Shown here one piece after another: positions 1 through 7,247 of a DNA stretch of 21,002 nt (position 1 is its first letter; every line of letters starts with the position of its first letter). The notes under the pieces were generated by a model, which saw only the letters and a program-made list of their open reading frames with translations, searched no databases and was not told where the DNA came from. The translations under genes were made by a program, and so were the position numbers. Origin of the DNA: Gammaproteobacteria bacterium (GTDB taxonomy: Bacteria; Pseudomonadota; Gammaproteobacteria; Pseudomonadales; Azotimanducaceae); assembly GCA_002719135.1 (NCBI GenBank), contig PBGU01000002.1, forward strand, positions 1-21,002, in the 5' to 3' direction.

Positions 1-132
1 AAAGACGAAGTAGTCCAAGAATCGTTGGGGGTCATCTACAAAGAATTTGTAGCCCTAAAAGAAGCCGAATTGCGTGAATTCCGGCGCCAAGTAACACCAT
101 GGGAAATCGATCGATACTTGACACTTTTCTAG
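1..132 (+). CDS. Glutamine synthetase family protein, C-terminal end only
   Basis: The window opens inside a reading frame that runs 43 codons from base 1 to a TAG at 130-132. Its end, with VTPWEIDRYLTLF preceded by a charged helix (KEAELREFRRQ), resembles the C-terminus of glutamine-synthetase-type ligases, which commonly finish in a helix followed by 'VTxWExxRYLxxF'. Such enzymes use ATP to make a gamma-glutamyl amide from glutamate and ammonia or another amine. The ATP and metal sites lie outside the window, so true GlnA cannot be told from the GlnA-like gamma-glutamyl-amine ligases. It converges with the P450 gene and is separated from it by about 580 bases. Family call moderately sure; substrate unknown. 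Confidence 0.6.
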   Translation, partial: KDEVVQESLGVIYKEFVALKEAELREFRRQVTPWEIDRYLTLF

Positions 133-711
133 CGAGTATTCGTCAAGGATTGTAAGGGTGTTATTTCAGTAAACAACCGTTGAACCCGCCCCTATTGCGG
201 TGTCCTTAGTGAGCATTGGCCGTGAAGACGGGGGAGAGTCGGACTCCAAACACGGACCATTCTGTCGCCGCTGCACTACGGGAGTTGTCCGTATGTCTAG
301 CTCGTTTGGCCGACGCCCTTGATTTGACAGACCATACCTACAAGCACAACCAGAGAACTGATCACTAAGTAGGTTTCATGATGAAACTAATTAGAACGAC
401 TGGCACCAGACTCAAAAACCGGTGGGGGGGTGACCCCGTGTCAGTTCCGCGCTTAAGGGGATAACCACGTGAGTGAACTGCTCTGCAGAGGCAGATGCCA
501 TGGCTTTGAATTCTTTGCCGGCACAGCAGTTCAGGCTCCGTCGACGACAGCACCTAAAATGACACAGGACAGGCCATTAATGACCCCACCGTCAAGAAGC
601 TGGAGGGTAGAGATTTTTTAGGATATGGGTAGCAATAGCCATAGCGAGGCGTGTCAACCTCGGGGTGGTCCTGCACTCACTCGACATGCCGGAGATAGAT
701 ACTGGTAATAA
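133..711. other. Long intergenic stretch with possible gene remnant
   Basis: This stretch lies between two converging genes and has no convincing intact gene, tRNA or clear terminator. Two things stand out. A near-palindrome, GTTTCAT-G-ATGAAAC, sits at 373-387. From about 457 a plus-strand frame encodes GDNHVSELLC, then CHGFEF and GTAVQAPSTTA, ending at a TAG near 616. That resembles the second half of a Rieske [2Fe-2S] domain (C-x-x-H-G, then a G and a Pro) with small deletions, and the frame has a stop just upstream. I read it as a possible decayed fragment, not a working gene. Confidence 0.3.
373..387. repeat. Short perfect inverted repeat (7-bp arms)
   Basis: GTTTCAT and ATGAAAC flank a single central G. 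It could be an operator half-site pair, but no promoter or gene start is evident nearby on either strand, so its role is unknown. Confidence 0.35.
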
Positions 712-1941
712 CTAACCGAGTTGCATATCAAGCCTGGCGAGCGACCTCAAATTAGTAGTCGGTTCGTATTCGACTGTTGGAGAAATCAAACTAGGCTTCA
801 GATTTCTTGATAACAATGCACTAATTATTTCTTGAAATTCAACCTGTGACACGGAACTTCCTAAGCAATGGTGTATGCCCCAACCGAAGGCCACATGCTG
901 ATTAGGATTCCGGTTTATCTCAAAGTTATCTGCATTTTCAAATTTCATGTGATCACGATTGGCAGAACCAATGTAGCAGCGGACTTTTTCACCAGATCGA
1001 ATTCTCTGGCCGCGGAATTCTATATCTCGAGACGCGATCCTATCCAGGGATTGTTGAGGAGAGTCATATCGAAGACATTCTTCTACAGCGGACTTTATAG
1101 CCATTTCAGTTGGGTCAGAAGCTAAAGATTCCCATTGTTTCGGATGCCGGGCAAACGCTAGTAGACCGTTACAGATTAGATTGACGGATGTTCCACGCCC
1201 CGCTGTTAATGCAATCGCAGCATTCGAAAGAACTTCTTCTTCGGAGTACAAATTGTGATGTTTGGCTTTAGCTAAAGTCGCTAAGAGGTCATTGCCGGGT
1301 CCGTTCAGCTTAGAATCAAGCAGTGGCTTCAGGTATTCACCGAATTTCAATATCCCTCTTCGATATTTGTCTACCTTATCTTTGCTAGTGCCGCTCAAGG
1401 CAGATAGGTCTGAAACAATCTCTTTAAGATCATCAATGTCTTGTTCGGGAATCCCAACAGCTAACGCTGAAACCTGCATTTCTAAAATGGTCGCGAACTC
1501 TTCTTTGATCTCGACAACTGGTTTGGTTCCCAGGATATCTAAGAGGTTTTCGACTTTAATACGAATCTGCGATCGATGATGTTCACTAGCGGTAGGTGTG
1601 TAATGGTGGTTTATGACTCGTCTCATTTCTTGGTGTGGTGAACCCTCTTGTTGGGCAATCGAACTACCTTGAAATGAACGAACTACTTCATCCCGATCTT
1701 CTGGTGGAGCGGTCGAGCCAATGCCCTCTGTAGGTTTACCATTCTTGGCAACCGCAGAGGAGAAACCTTCGTCATTCTTTGTAATGGTAACGAAATCGTC
1801 GTAACGGGTAATCATCCAAAGGGATGCCGTGGCGTTCCAATGCACCGGGTAGTTCTCCCTTAGGTGGCTGAAAGTCGGGTAGGGATCATGTACGAATGCA
1901 GCGCTGAGTAACTCGTCGTTGAAAAGCCATTTGTCAGCCAT
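712..1941 (-). CDS. Cytochrome P450 with an unusual I-helix
   Basis: A 409-aa protein, the usual length of soluble bacterial P450s, with no membrane anchor. The heme-ligand loop is FGWGIHHCLG at 352-361 with Cys359 as the iron ligand. The ExxR motif is E288-C-L-R291, and the C-helix pattern HxxxR is H103/R107. P450s insert one oxygen atom from O2 into a substrate using electrons from a redox partner; no ferredoxin or ferredoxin reductase gene is seen here. The I-helix reads AGRGTS at 247-252: Thr251 is kept, but Gly250 stands where most P450s have Asp or Glu, so proton delivery may differ. It is last in the minus-strand set A-T-R reductase, methyltransferase, unknown gene, P450, suggesting a tailoring role in one pathway. 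GC is lower than in the right half of the window. Family certain; substrate unknown. Confidence 0.93.
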   Translation of the reverse strand: MADKWLFNDELLSAAFVHDPYPTFSHLRENYPVHWNATASLWMITRYDDFVTITKNDEGFSSAVAKNGKPTEGIGSTAPPEDRDEVVRSFQGSSIAQQEGSPHQEMRRVINHHYTPTASEHHRSQIRIKVENLLDILGTKPVVEIKEEFATILEMQVSALAVGIPEQDIDDLKEIVSDLSALSGTSKDKVDKYRRGILKFGEYLKPLLDSKLNGPGNDLLATLAKAKHHNLYSEEEVLSNAAIALTAGRGTSVNLICNGLLAFARHPKQWESLASDPTEMAIKSAVEECLRYDSPQQSLDRIASRDIEFRGQRIRSGEKVRCYIGSANRDHMKFENADNFEINRNPNQHVAFGWGIHHCLGSSVSQVEFQEIISALLSRNLKPSLISPTVEYEPTTNLRSLARLDMQLG

Positions 1942-2034
1942 TTTCGTCTGGACATCCTTTGATGGTTAGTGAAGAGTGTCCCACAACTGATAATGCCATT
2001 AAAGACACTCGTAGTAGCCATATTACATGTTCAT

Positions 2035-2655
2035 CTAAGGATAGGTGATAAACAAACTCGTTTGGGTGTCACCGGAGGCCCTGGCGCGGGCGCTACCCAG
2101 CACCGGCAATGTGTCATCGGACAACTCACGGACCTCTTCCGATCCCGCGAGTTGCTCCCACGCCCGGGCCAACGATGCCAGAGGTCCGGCCGGTTCCTGC
2201 CTCGGGATCCGGGCTATGTCCAGAAGTCCTATGCTTATCCTGAACTGGCCTGTCCGGGGGACCACCTGGCAGTAGGGAGTCTCCGAAGGCCAAGGTATGG
2301 GTTCCCCACGCACCAGTCTCATGGCGGCATCTGCGATTAACGTCTGGAGCCCCCGAAGCCAGCAATGTGACAGTTCCCCTGATGCGACTTCATCCCTCTC
2401 TTCCGTGGCTGAGAACTGCATTTCGCTCTCTGTGACTAGACCGACACGGAACCGATCCCACAACGTCATGCCCAGCCTCTGCCACCTGGCCGAAGCGTTG
2501 TTCCAGGATGCCAGGTCCTGCCAAAGTGATGACAGATGGAGGTGTTCTGTGAACCCGGCGTAGAGCGGATCATCGGACAGGCCCGCTGCCGGGTCCCGGG
2601 GTTGGTCTAGAAGGCCCGAAGGCAGGACTAACGACCCTTTCATATCCCGGGCCAT
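2035..2655 (-). CDS. Unrecognised 206-aa protein, possibly 5'-truncated
   Basis: I do not recognise this family. The protein is soluble-looking, rich in Trp, Leu and Arg, with no signal peptide or membrane segment. The middle (about 45-105) looks helical, with Trp-rich segments such as SLWQDLASWNN, and a Pro-containing stretch EPIPWPSETPY follows near 115-125. The first ATG has no good ribosome-binding site. The frame stays open 13 codons upstream, reading FYAAHHDDLLD just before that ATG, up to a stop inside the end of the methyltransferase gene, with no ATG, GTG or TTG start in the extension. The gene may therefore be a fragment that has lost its start. Its GC (about 60 % in one line counted) is well above both neighbours (about 47-48 %). 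It may be foreign to the cluster or a decaying insertion; a working gene starting at 2655 is also possible. Confidence 0.5.
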   Translation of the reverse strand: MARDMKGSLVLPSGLLDQPRDPAAGLSDDPLYAGFTEHLHLSSLWQDLASWNNASARWQRLGMTLWDRFRVGLVTESEMQFSATEERDEVASGELSHCWLRGLQTLIADAAMRLVRGEPIPWPSETPYCQVVPRTGQFRISIGLLDIARIPRQEPAGPLASLARAWEQLAGSEEVRELSDDTLPVLGSARARASGDTQTSLFITYP

Positions 2656-2693
2656 GTCCAGTAGGTCATCGTGGTGGGCCGCATAGAACCAGA

Positions 2694-3389
2694 CTAGGAA
2701 TCACTCTTCCTGACCCAAAAGACACAATAACGCATGGGCTTAATGTCATTGAAATACATTAATCCGCCTAGCTCCTCCTTTCCACTTGCCTCTACGAGAG
2801 TGCAACCGAGCTCTTTCAAAACCTCCAATAAACGGTATTCGCTATAGAGCTGGAACGTTCTTGCCACACTTTGCGAACCGTAGGCTTTGTCCTCCACTGT
2901 AGCCACTCCAAACCCCACTTTGAACATCAGCTGCAAAACTCCGTCAGGGACCAGAACCCTGGCTAGTTCAGGCAACGTGGTCTGTTCCGTGGTTTCCGGA
3001 GCCATGTGTTGGATAACAGCATTACAGGTGACGAAGTCAAAGGAATCGTCGTCGAAGGGCAGAGGTTCCCTGAGGTCGACAACTTGAATCAAATCGGCGA
3101 TCTCCGGATGGAGGCTTTTGGCCAAGCTTACATTCTCTTCGACTGCATCGACGCCATAAGCTTGATATCCCCAAGCGTTAAGTAGATGGACGTCCCTGGC
3201 GCCCGCTCCACAACCGGCGTCTAACCCACGGCGGCCTGGTGCTAACTTCACGATTGTCTTCAGAAGGTCCATGTCTCCAGTCAACCCCGTTCGGGAGCTA
3301 TCGGTGTACAGGGAATGAGTAAACTCGTGGGACAGGTTTGAATAGCGTCGTGCGTGCTCTTGATAAAAATCCAGGGAATCAAACTTCAT
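2694..3389 (-). CDS. SAM-dependent methyltransferase (class I)
   Basis: A 231-aa Rossmann-fold methyltransferase, expected to move a methyl group from S-adenosylmethionine to O, N or C of a small molecule. Motif I is LDAGCGAGA (56-64). The acidic residue that would bind the SAM ribose is Asp81 in YGVDAVEEN. LPFDDDSFDFV (110-120) and the following NAVIQHM form the post-motif region typical of the UbiE/Methyltransf_11 group. There is no good Shine-Dalgarno before the ATG, but TTTATAACACT lies directly upstream; a TTTATA -10 only five bases before the ATG could mean a leaderless transcript. It lies between the A-T-R reductase (276-base gap) and the unknown gene, on the same strand, and is a natural tailoring partner. 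The acceptor substrate cannot be deduced. Confidence 0.88.
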   Translation of the reverse strand: MKFDSLDFYQEHARRYSNLSHEFTHSLYTDSSRTGLTGDMDLLKTIVKLAPGRRGLDAGCGAGARDVHLLNAWGYQAYGVDAVEENVSLAKSLHPEIADLIQVVDLREPLPFDDDSFDFVTCNAVIQHMAPETTEQTTLPELARVLVPDGVLQLMFKVGFGVATVEDKAYGSQSVARTFQLYSEYRLLEVLKELGCTLVEASGKEELGGLMYFNDIKPMRYCVFWVRKSDS

Positions 3390-3665
3390 AGTGTTATAAA
3401 TCGAAACTGGCTGTAGATTTGGTTAGAGTCTTGGCCATCAGATCGAGGTCTAAACCGATTAGCCATGGCGCGAATACCGCATTATTCTTTGTCTTCAGAA
3501 TGGATGATAAACGGCTAATTGAATTGGATCCGGTGGTTTGTACACAAGACCGACTGCACGAACATCAGGATGATGCCAATGAAGTGTCACTTAGTGGTTA
3601 CGTCTCGATGCAGGTTCAAATGCGCATTGTTATCAACACCTCGGCTCATTCTTAGCAGACAATTG
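3390..3665. other. Intergenic gap between methyltransferase and A-T-R genes
   Basis: About 276 bases with no convincing gene. A 78-codon plus-strand frame (3419-3655) has no similarity I recognise and no clear ribosome-binding site. The part nearest 3390 is AT-rich (TTTATAAC on the minus strand) and may hold the methyltransferase promoter. The gap is long for an operon, so the methyltransferase may have its own transcript. Confidence 0.3.
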
Positions 3666-6650
3666 TCATAGACTACGTAAAAACATCGTCACGTAGTCTA
3701 CATCTACTACGGGCAGCTTCAGGCGTGATTGCGACATGGCCTCGCTGAACCGACTTATGTCATACACGCTAGTGTCGGTAAGATAGCCTTCGACGGAGTC
3801 TAGAGATTGCACGAGAAGCTTCAGTTCAAGGTCGTCTGCGACGTCCGCTTTCTCCTGTAGTCTCAATTTCCAGTCGGTCAATGTTATTAGTTCTGAGACG
3901 TGCCCATCAGCCTGCATGCGCATGAAAACATCGTTAGCGGGAACGGGGTCTTGTTGGACCATGTTGTAAACTTTGCCGAAATGGCTAGGATCATCAGAGA
4001 TCTTAGTGATGGCTGTGGCTAGGAAATCCACTGGAGTCATCTCGAAAAGCCAATCTGGCGCAATTGGGGCGGACCCTATCCGTAAACAAGCCTTTATAAT
4101 CAAAGTCTGGAAGTCATTGGGATTGACCACGCCGGTGACACTATGGTGGCCGATATTCCCGGGTCTAAACATGCAGATCGGTAGACCTCTGAGTCCGGCA
4201 TGCCACATCAGGCGCTCAGCAACCCATTTGGCCTGATTGTAGCCCCCTTCCATCCTGTCAGCGAAGTCATCGATATCGTTGTTCTCCAGATAAGGCGCGG
4301 CATCTCCGCCAGGGAAGATCCCGTTCGAAGATATATATTGCACCGGCTTAGTTTTGGTGTGACACGCGAATCTAATCACTTCGGTCGTACCGCCGACTGT
4401 ATGAGGTTTGATCATTGGATAAGGGTAAGAGTAGTTAACCGATGCAGCACAGTGGAACACCAAGTCGACTTTTTCCGCGAGCTGAAGATACTCCTCTTCA
4501 CTCAGACCTAATCGATCCTGCGTCAAATCGCCCGTGACTGTGACGATACGCTCTCGCAGAGACTCGGTTGGTAGTCCATAGAACTTCAAGGCCTCTAGAA
4601 CGCGGTCATTGGGTAAATCACCGTGCTGAGTTCCTCCGCTCCTGGCTAAACAATAGAACATCGTCTGGTGTTCCGTAGAACGTAACAACTCATTGAGCAA
4701 GAAGGAACCTAGAAAGCCGGTGGCACCAGTCAACAATATATTCGAGGCTTCAGAGAGGCGAATTCCTTTACTTATCGCGGCTGGCGATACGTTCGGGTCG
4801 AGAAATGCCTCTTCAGCCAATGAAAACCCAGGTTTCACCGTTGATCCTCCGTTAGCCAAGTAAGTTACCAATTTATTTATCGAAGGGAATTCATACACCT
4901 CAGTTCCTTCAAGTTTGACGCCGAAAGTTTGTTCGACGCCCAATGTCAAACCAAGGGCCGAGAGCGAATTGCCGCCGAGTTCGAAGAAATCCCAGTCGCC
5001 ATCTAAAGCATCAGCATCGATGCCCAATGCTTCACCCCACAGTTCCCTCATTACTTTTCGACCGTATGGATTAGAGGCATACTCTGCAGGTATCGTCATG
5101 CCAGGGTTACGAGCCTTCGCTTTGCGAGGGGCCTGTAGGGCTTTGATGTCCATCTTGCCGGTCCGTTGGTCTATCGGCAGCTTTTCTATTTCGACGTATC
5201 GGTTGGGTACCATGTAGTGCGGTAGGAACCGGTCCAACAGATTCCGCAAATCCTTGCTAGTTGAGCTACCGGCGTCAACTCCCCAGGTTGACTCAGGCTT
5301 GCGGACCACGTAGGCCAGGAGCCATCGATTATTAGGATCGTCACCTTCTACGGTAACTGCAGCGTCCAAAACATCGCAGCGCTTCCTGAGAATCTCCTCG
5401 ATGCCTCCCAGATAGACAGTGTATCCTCGAAGCTTGACCATAGAATCATTACGGCCGACGATCGTTACCAACCCTTGGGGATCGATCTTCGCCAAGTCAC
5501 CGGTAGCGTAATATCTCTCGCCGTCAACATGGACGAATTTTTGCGGGTTCATGTCGGCTATCTCCAGATAGCCACGAGCGACGCCGAGTCCACCGATATA
5601 CAGTTCGCCCGTCCCATTTGTTGCGAGATCAAGGCTGTCTTCCGGTAACACCCGTACTTTTACTCCGGTCATGGGGAGTCCAACGGGGCAAACTTCAGTT
5701 GCATCTGAAAGAGAAGATTCCAATTCGACGGTACAGACGTCATGTGCCTCACAGATGCTGTAGGTATTAAACAAACGGGCGGAGGCTGGCAACACGGCTA
5801 AAGCCTGCTCCATCAGGCTGCCGGATACCACTTCGCCGTTCAACCAGACCACCCGCAAAGATTTGAATTCAGTGCGAAGCACGTCCGCATCAGTAGAATT
5901 CAAAATCCCTTGCAAGAGGGATGGAGTAAACAACACTTCCGTGATGTCATTTCCAGAGATGTATTTCAGCAAGGCCCGCGGAAGGAATACAACATCATCT
6001 GGGATCACATAGACCGTTCCACCCTTCAGCAATGGGCGGAGGAACTCCCAGGCGAAGAAGATGTTACAAGCCACCCTATCTTCAGCTTGGTAAGAACTGA
6101 AGGTATACCTCCCGAAGTAGGAGGAAATCATAGCCTCGTGGGTCTGCATCACTCCTTTGGGATCGCCCGTTGTGCCTGAAGTATATGGAACGAAAGCTAG
6201 ATTGTGACAGGAGATTGCCGGGTGTTCGTATTTAACTCCAAGCTCTCGCCAGGTGCTGTCCATATCTATCAGAAACACGTGTGTATCCGGTCCAGGGTTC
6301 AGCCGTGAAGAATGGAGTTCCGTAGTGATGATCGCCTTGGGTTTTGACATCTCCAAGATATTCTTTAACAAATCGTCAGGTGAGTCCAAGGCCATCGGCA
6401 TAAATGCGCCGCCGGCTTTGAGAGCTCCGATGCAAGCGACTATATAAGCCGCACAGGGTTCCATAAAGATACCCACTCGGTCATCAGGTGAGACCCCGTG
6501 TTGACGAAGGTAAACACTTAAAGCGTCTGATTCGCGGTCCAATTCTGAGTAACTTTTTTCGTCTTCTTGGCTCACCACCGCGAGTCTAGTGGGGGTTTTC
6601 TCCGCCTGGGCTTTGATGAAATGGTGCAGACATGTCTGACCTAAAACCAT
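3666..6650 (-). CDS. NRPS-like adenylation-carrier-thioester reductase (A-T-R)
   Basis: The start chosen is the ATG at 6648-6650, which follows AGGTGA by four bases; an ATG 39 bases upstream has no such signal. The 994-aa enzyme has three modules. The adenylation domain (about 1-510) has TSGTTGDPKG (157-166), the ATGDL loop (382-386), VKLRGYTVYLGG (405-416) and Lys499 in RTGKMD. A phosphopantetheine carrier domain (about 530-600) has LGGNS with Ser562. The C-terminal SDR-type reductase has TGATGFLG (641-648) and Y804xxxK808. There is no condensation or thioesterase domain. It should activate one carboxylic acid with ATP, tether it as a thioester and release it with NAD(P)H as an aldehyde or alcohol, as in Lys2 or carboxylic acid reductases. 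By ungapped alignment around the conserved WE (201-202), Ile197 replaces the Asp235 of amino-acid-activating A domains, and motif A5 is NTYSICE in place of NxYGPTE. A non-amino-acid substrate is likely. No phosphopantetheinyl transferase is in view. Confidence 0.92.
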   Translation of the reverse strand: MVLGQTCLHHFIKAQAEKTPTRLAVVSQEDEKSYSELDRESDALSVYLRQHGVSPDDRVGIFMEPCAAYIVACIGALKAGGAFMPMALDSPDDLLKNILEMSKPKAIITTELHSSRLNPGPDTHVFLIDMDSTWRELGVKYEHPAISCHNLAFVPYTSGTTGDPKGVMQTHEAMISSYFGRYTFSSYQAEDRVACNIFFAWEFLRPLLKGGTVYVIPDDVVFLPRALLKYISGNDITEVLFTPSLLQGILNSTDADVLRTEFKSLRVVWLNGEVVSGSLMEQALAVLPASARLFNTYSICEAHDVCTVELESSLSDATEVCPVGLPMTGVKVRVLPEDSLDLATNGTGELYIGGLGVARGYLEIADMNPQKFVHVDGERYYATGDLAKIDPQGLVTIVGRNDSMVKLRGYTVYLGGIEEILRKRCDVLDAAVTVEGDDPNNRWLLAYVVRKPESTWGVDAGSSTSKDLRNLLDRFLPHYMVPNRYVEIEKLPIDQRTGKMDIKALQAPRKAKARNPGMTIPAEYASNPYGRKVMRELWGEALGIDADALDGDWDFFELGGNSLSALGLTLGVEQTFGVKLEGTEVYEFPSINKLVTYLANGGSTVKPGFSLAEEAFLDPNVSPAAISKGIRLSEASNILLTGATGFLGSFLLNELLRSTEHQTMFYCLARSGGTQHGDLPNDRVLEALKFYGLPTESLRERIVTVTGDLTQDRLGLSEEEYLQLAEKVDLVFHCAASVNYSYPYPMIKPHTVGGTTEVIRFACHTKTKPVQYISSNGIFPGGDAAPYLENNDIDDFADRMEGGYNQAKWVAERLMWHAGLRGLPICMFRPGNIGHHSVTGVVNPNDFQTLIIKACLRIGSAPIAPDWLFEMTPVDFLATAITKISDDPSHFGKVYNMVQQDPVPANDVFMRMQADGHVSELITLTDWKLRLQEKADVADDLELKLLVQSLDSVEGYLTDTSVYDISRFSEAMSQSRLKLPVVDVDYVTMFLRSL

Positions 6651-6654
6651 GCAA

Positions 6655-6660
6655 TCACCT
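6655..6660 (-). promoter_or_regulatory. Ribosome-binding site of the A-T-R gene
   Basis: AGGTGA on the minus strand ends four bases before the ATG at 6650. It decides the start against the in-frame ATG at 6689. Confidence 0.7.
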
Positions 6661-6758
6661 GATTCGAACAAAACTACCAATAGAATCAATGCATCGATTC
6701 GTTAAATAGGTAAATGAGGTGGCCAAGTACCTAGCCACGGTGTTCGGGGATCCATAAA

Positions 6759-6782
6759 AGCCTACTGCTTTGGTAGTAGGCT
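6759..6782. promoter_or_regulatory. Perfect inverted repeat, likely operator
   Basis: AGCCTACT (6759-6766) and AGTAGGCT (6775-6782) are exact 8-bp inverted arms around GCTTTGGT. It sits in the divergent gap between the A-T-R gene and the winged-helix regulator, just upstream of an extended -10 for the regulator. A dimeric winged-helix protein binding here could control its own gene and the A-T-R gene. A terminator is less likely: the only short T-run (TTTT) would serve minus-strand transcription, and no minus-strand gene ends here. Confidence 0.5.
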
Positions 6783-6787
6783 CTTAA

Positions 6788-6796
6788 TGGTACAAT
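6788..6796 (+). promoter_or_regulatory. Extended -10 promoter of the winged-helix regulator
   Basis: TGGTACAAT fits the extended -10 pattern TGnTATAAT with one mismatch. The -35 area falls in the inverted repeat and has no good TTGACA match. Transcription would start near 6803, giving a leader of about 90 bases to the GTG start. Confidence 0.5.
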
Positions 6797-6894
6797 GCGC
6801 AGTTGTGGATTCTGGTCATTGTGCGGTTTAGGGTGCTGTTTAAAGCATGATTTATGCTAGCACCAATTCCTGGAGACCGCAAGCGGAGTACATC

Positions 6895-7197
6895 GTGGCG
6901 ATCATCCCAAGTTGGAAGTTTCTTAGTAACCACGGAGCCGTCTTGGTTCTCGTTGCGACCGAACCGTCGATCACCGCCAACGAAATAGGTAACCGCCTCG
7001 GTATTACCGAGCGGCCGGTACGCCGGATCATTTCAGAATTGGTGGATGAGGGATACCTGTATCGGATTAGAGAAGGCAGACGCAACCGTTATACGGTGAA
7101 TAAAAACCTACCTATTCCTGGACCGGTGACCCGGGACATAGCGGTGGGGAACTTACTTCGTATCTTGAGATTGGTTGCGCCGACGTTGACGAGCTGA
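6895..7197 (+). CDS. Winged-helix DNA-binding regulator (MarR-like)
   Basis: A 100-aa protein if translation starts at the GTG at 6895, which follows GGAG (6885-6888) by six bases. An in-frame ATG at 6847 adds 16 residues that do not look conserved. The protein is one winged helix-turn-helix domain: WKFLSNHGAVLVLVA leads into the recognition unit ITANEIGNRLGITERPVRRI (26-45), then DEGYLYRIREGRRNRY as the basic wing. This matches a family of short stand-alone MarR/GntR-like proteins that begin '..W.FLTNHa.VLl.la' and lack a ligand domain. It is divergent from the A-T-R gene and probably binds the inverted repeat at 6759-6782. Whether it represses or activates is not visible. Confidence 0.8.
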   Translation: MAIIPSWKFLSNHGAVLVLVATEPSITANEIGNRLGITERPVRRIISELVDEGYLYRIREGRRNRYTVNKNLPIPGPVTRDIAVGNLLRILRLVAPTLTS

Positions 7198-7247
7198 AAT
7201 CTTGGGGCATCCTTGTCAGTCTTCAACGTGATGACGAATGCGGTTCG

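Noticed and set aside
133..711. tRNA or other structured RNA in the gene-poor stretch
   Set aside because: No T-loop GGTTCGAATCC-type sequence or cloverleaf could be found; only short weak stems.
3419..3655. 78-codon plus-strand frame between methyltransferase and A-T-R genes
   Set aside because: No ribosome-binding site, no recognisable motif and unlike-protein composition; likely chance.
6759..6782. Terminator reading of the inverted repeat
   Set aside because: The TTTT lies on the minus side, where no gene ends; location between divergent starts fits an operator better.
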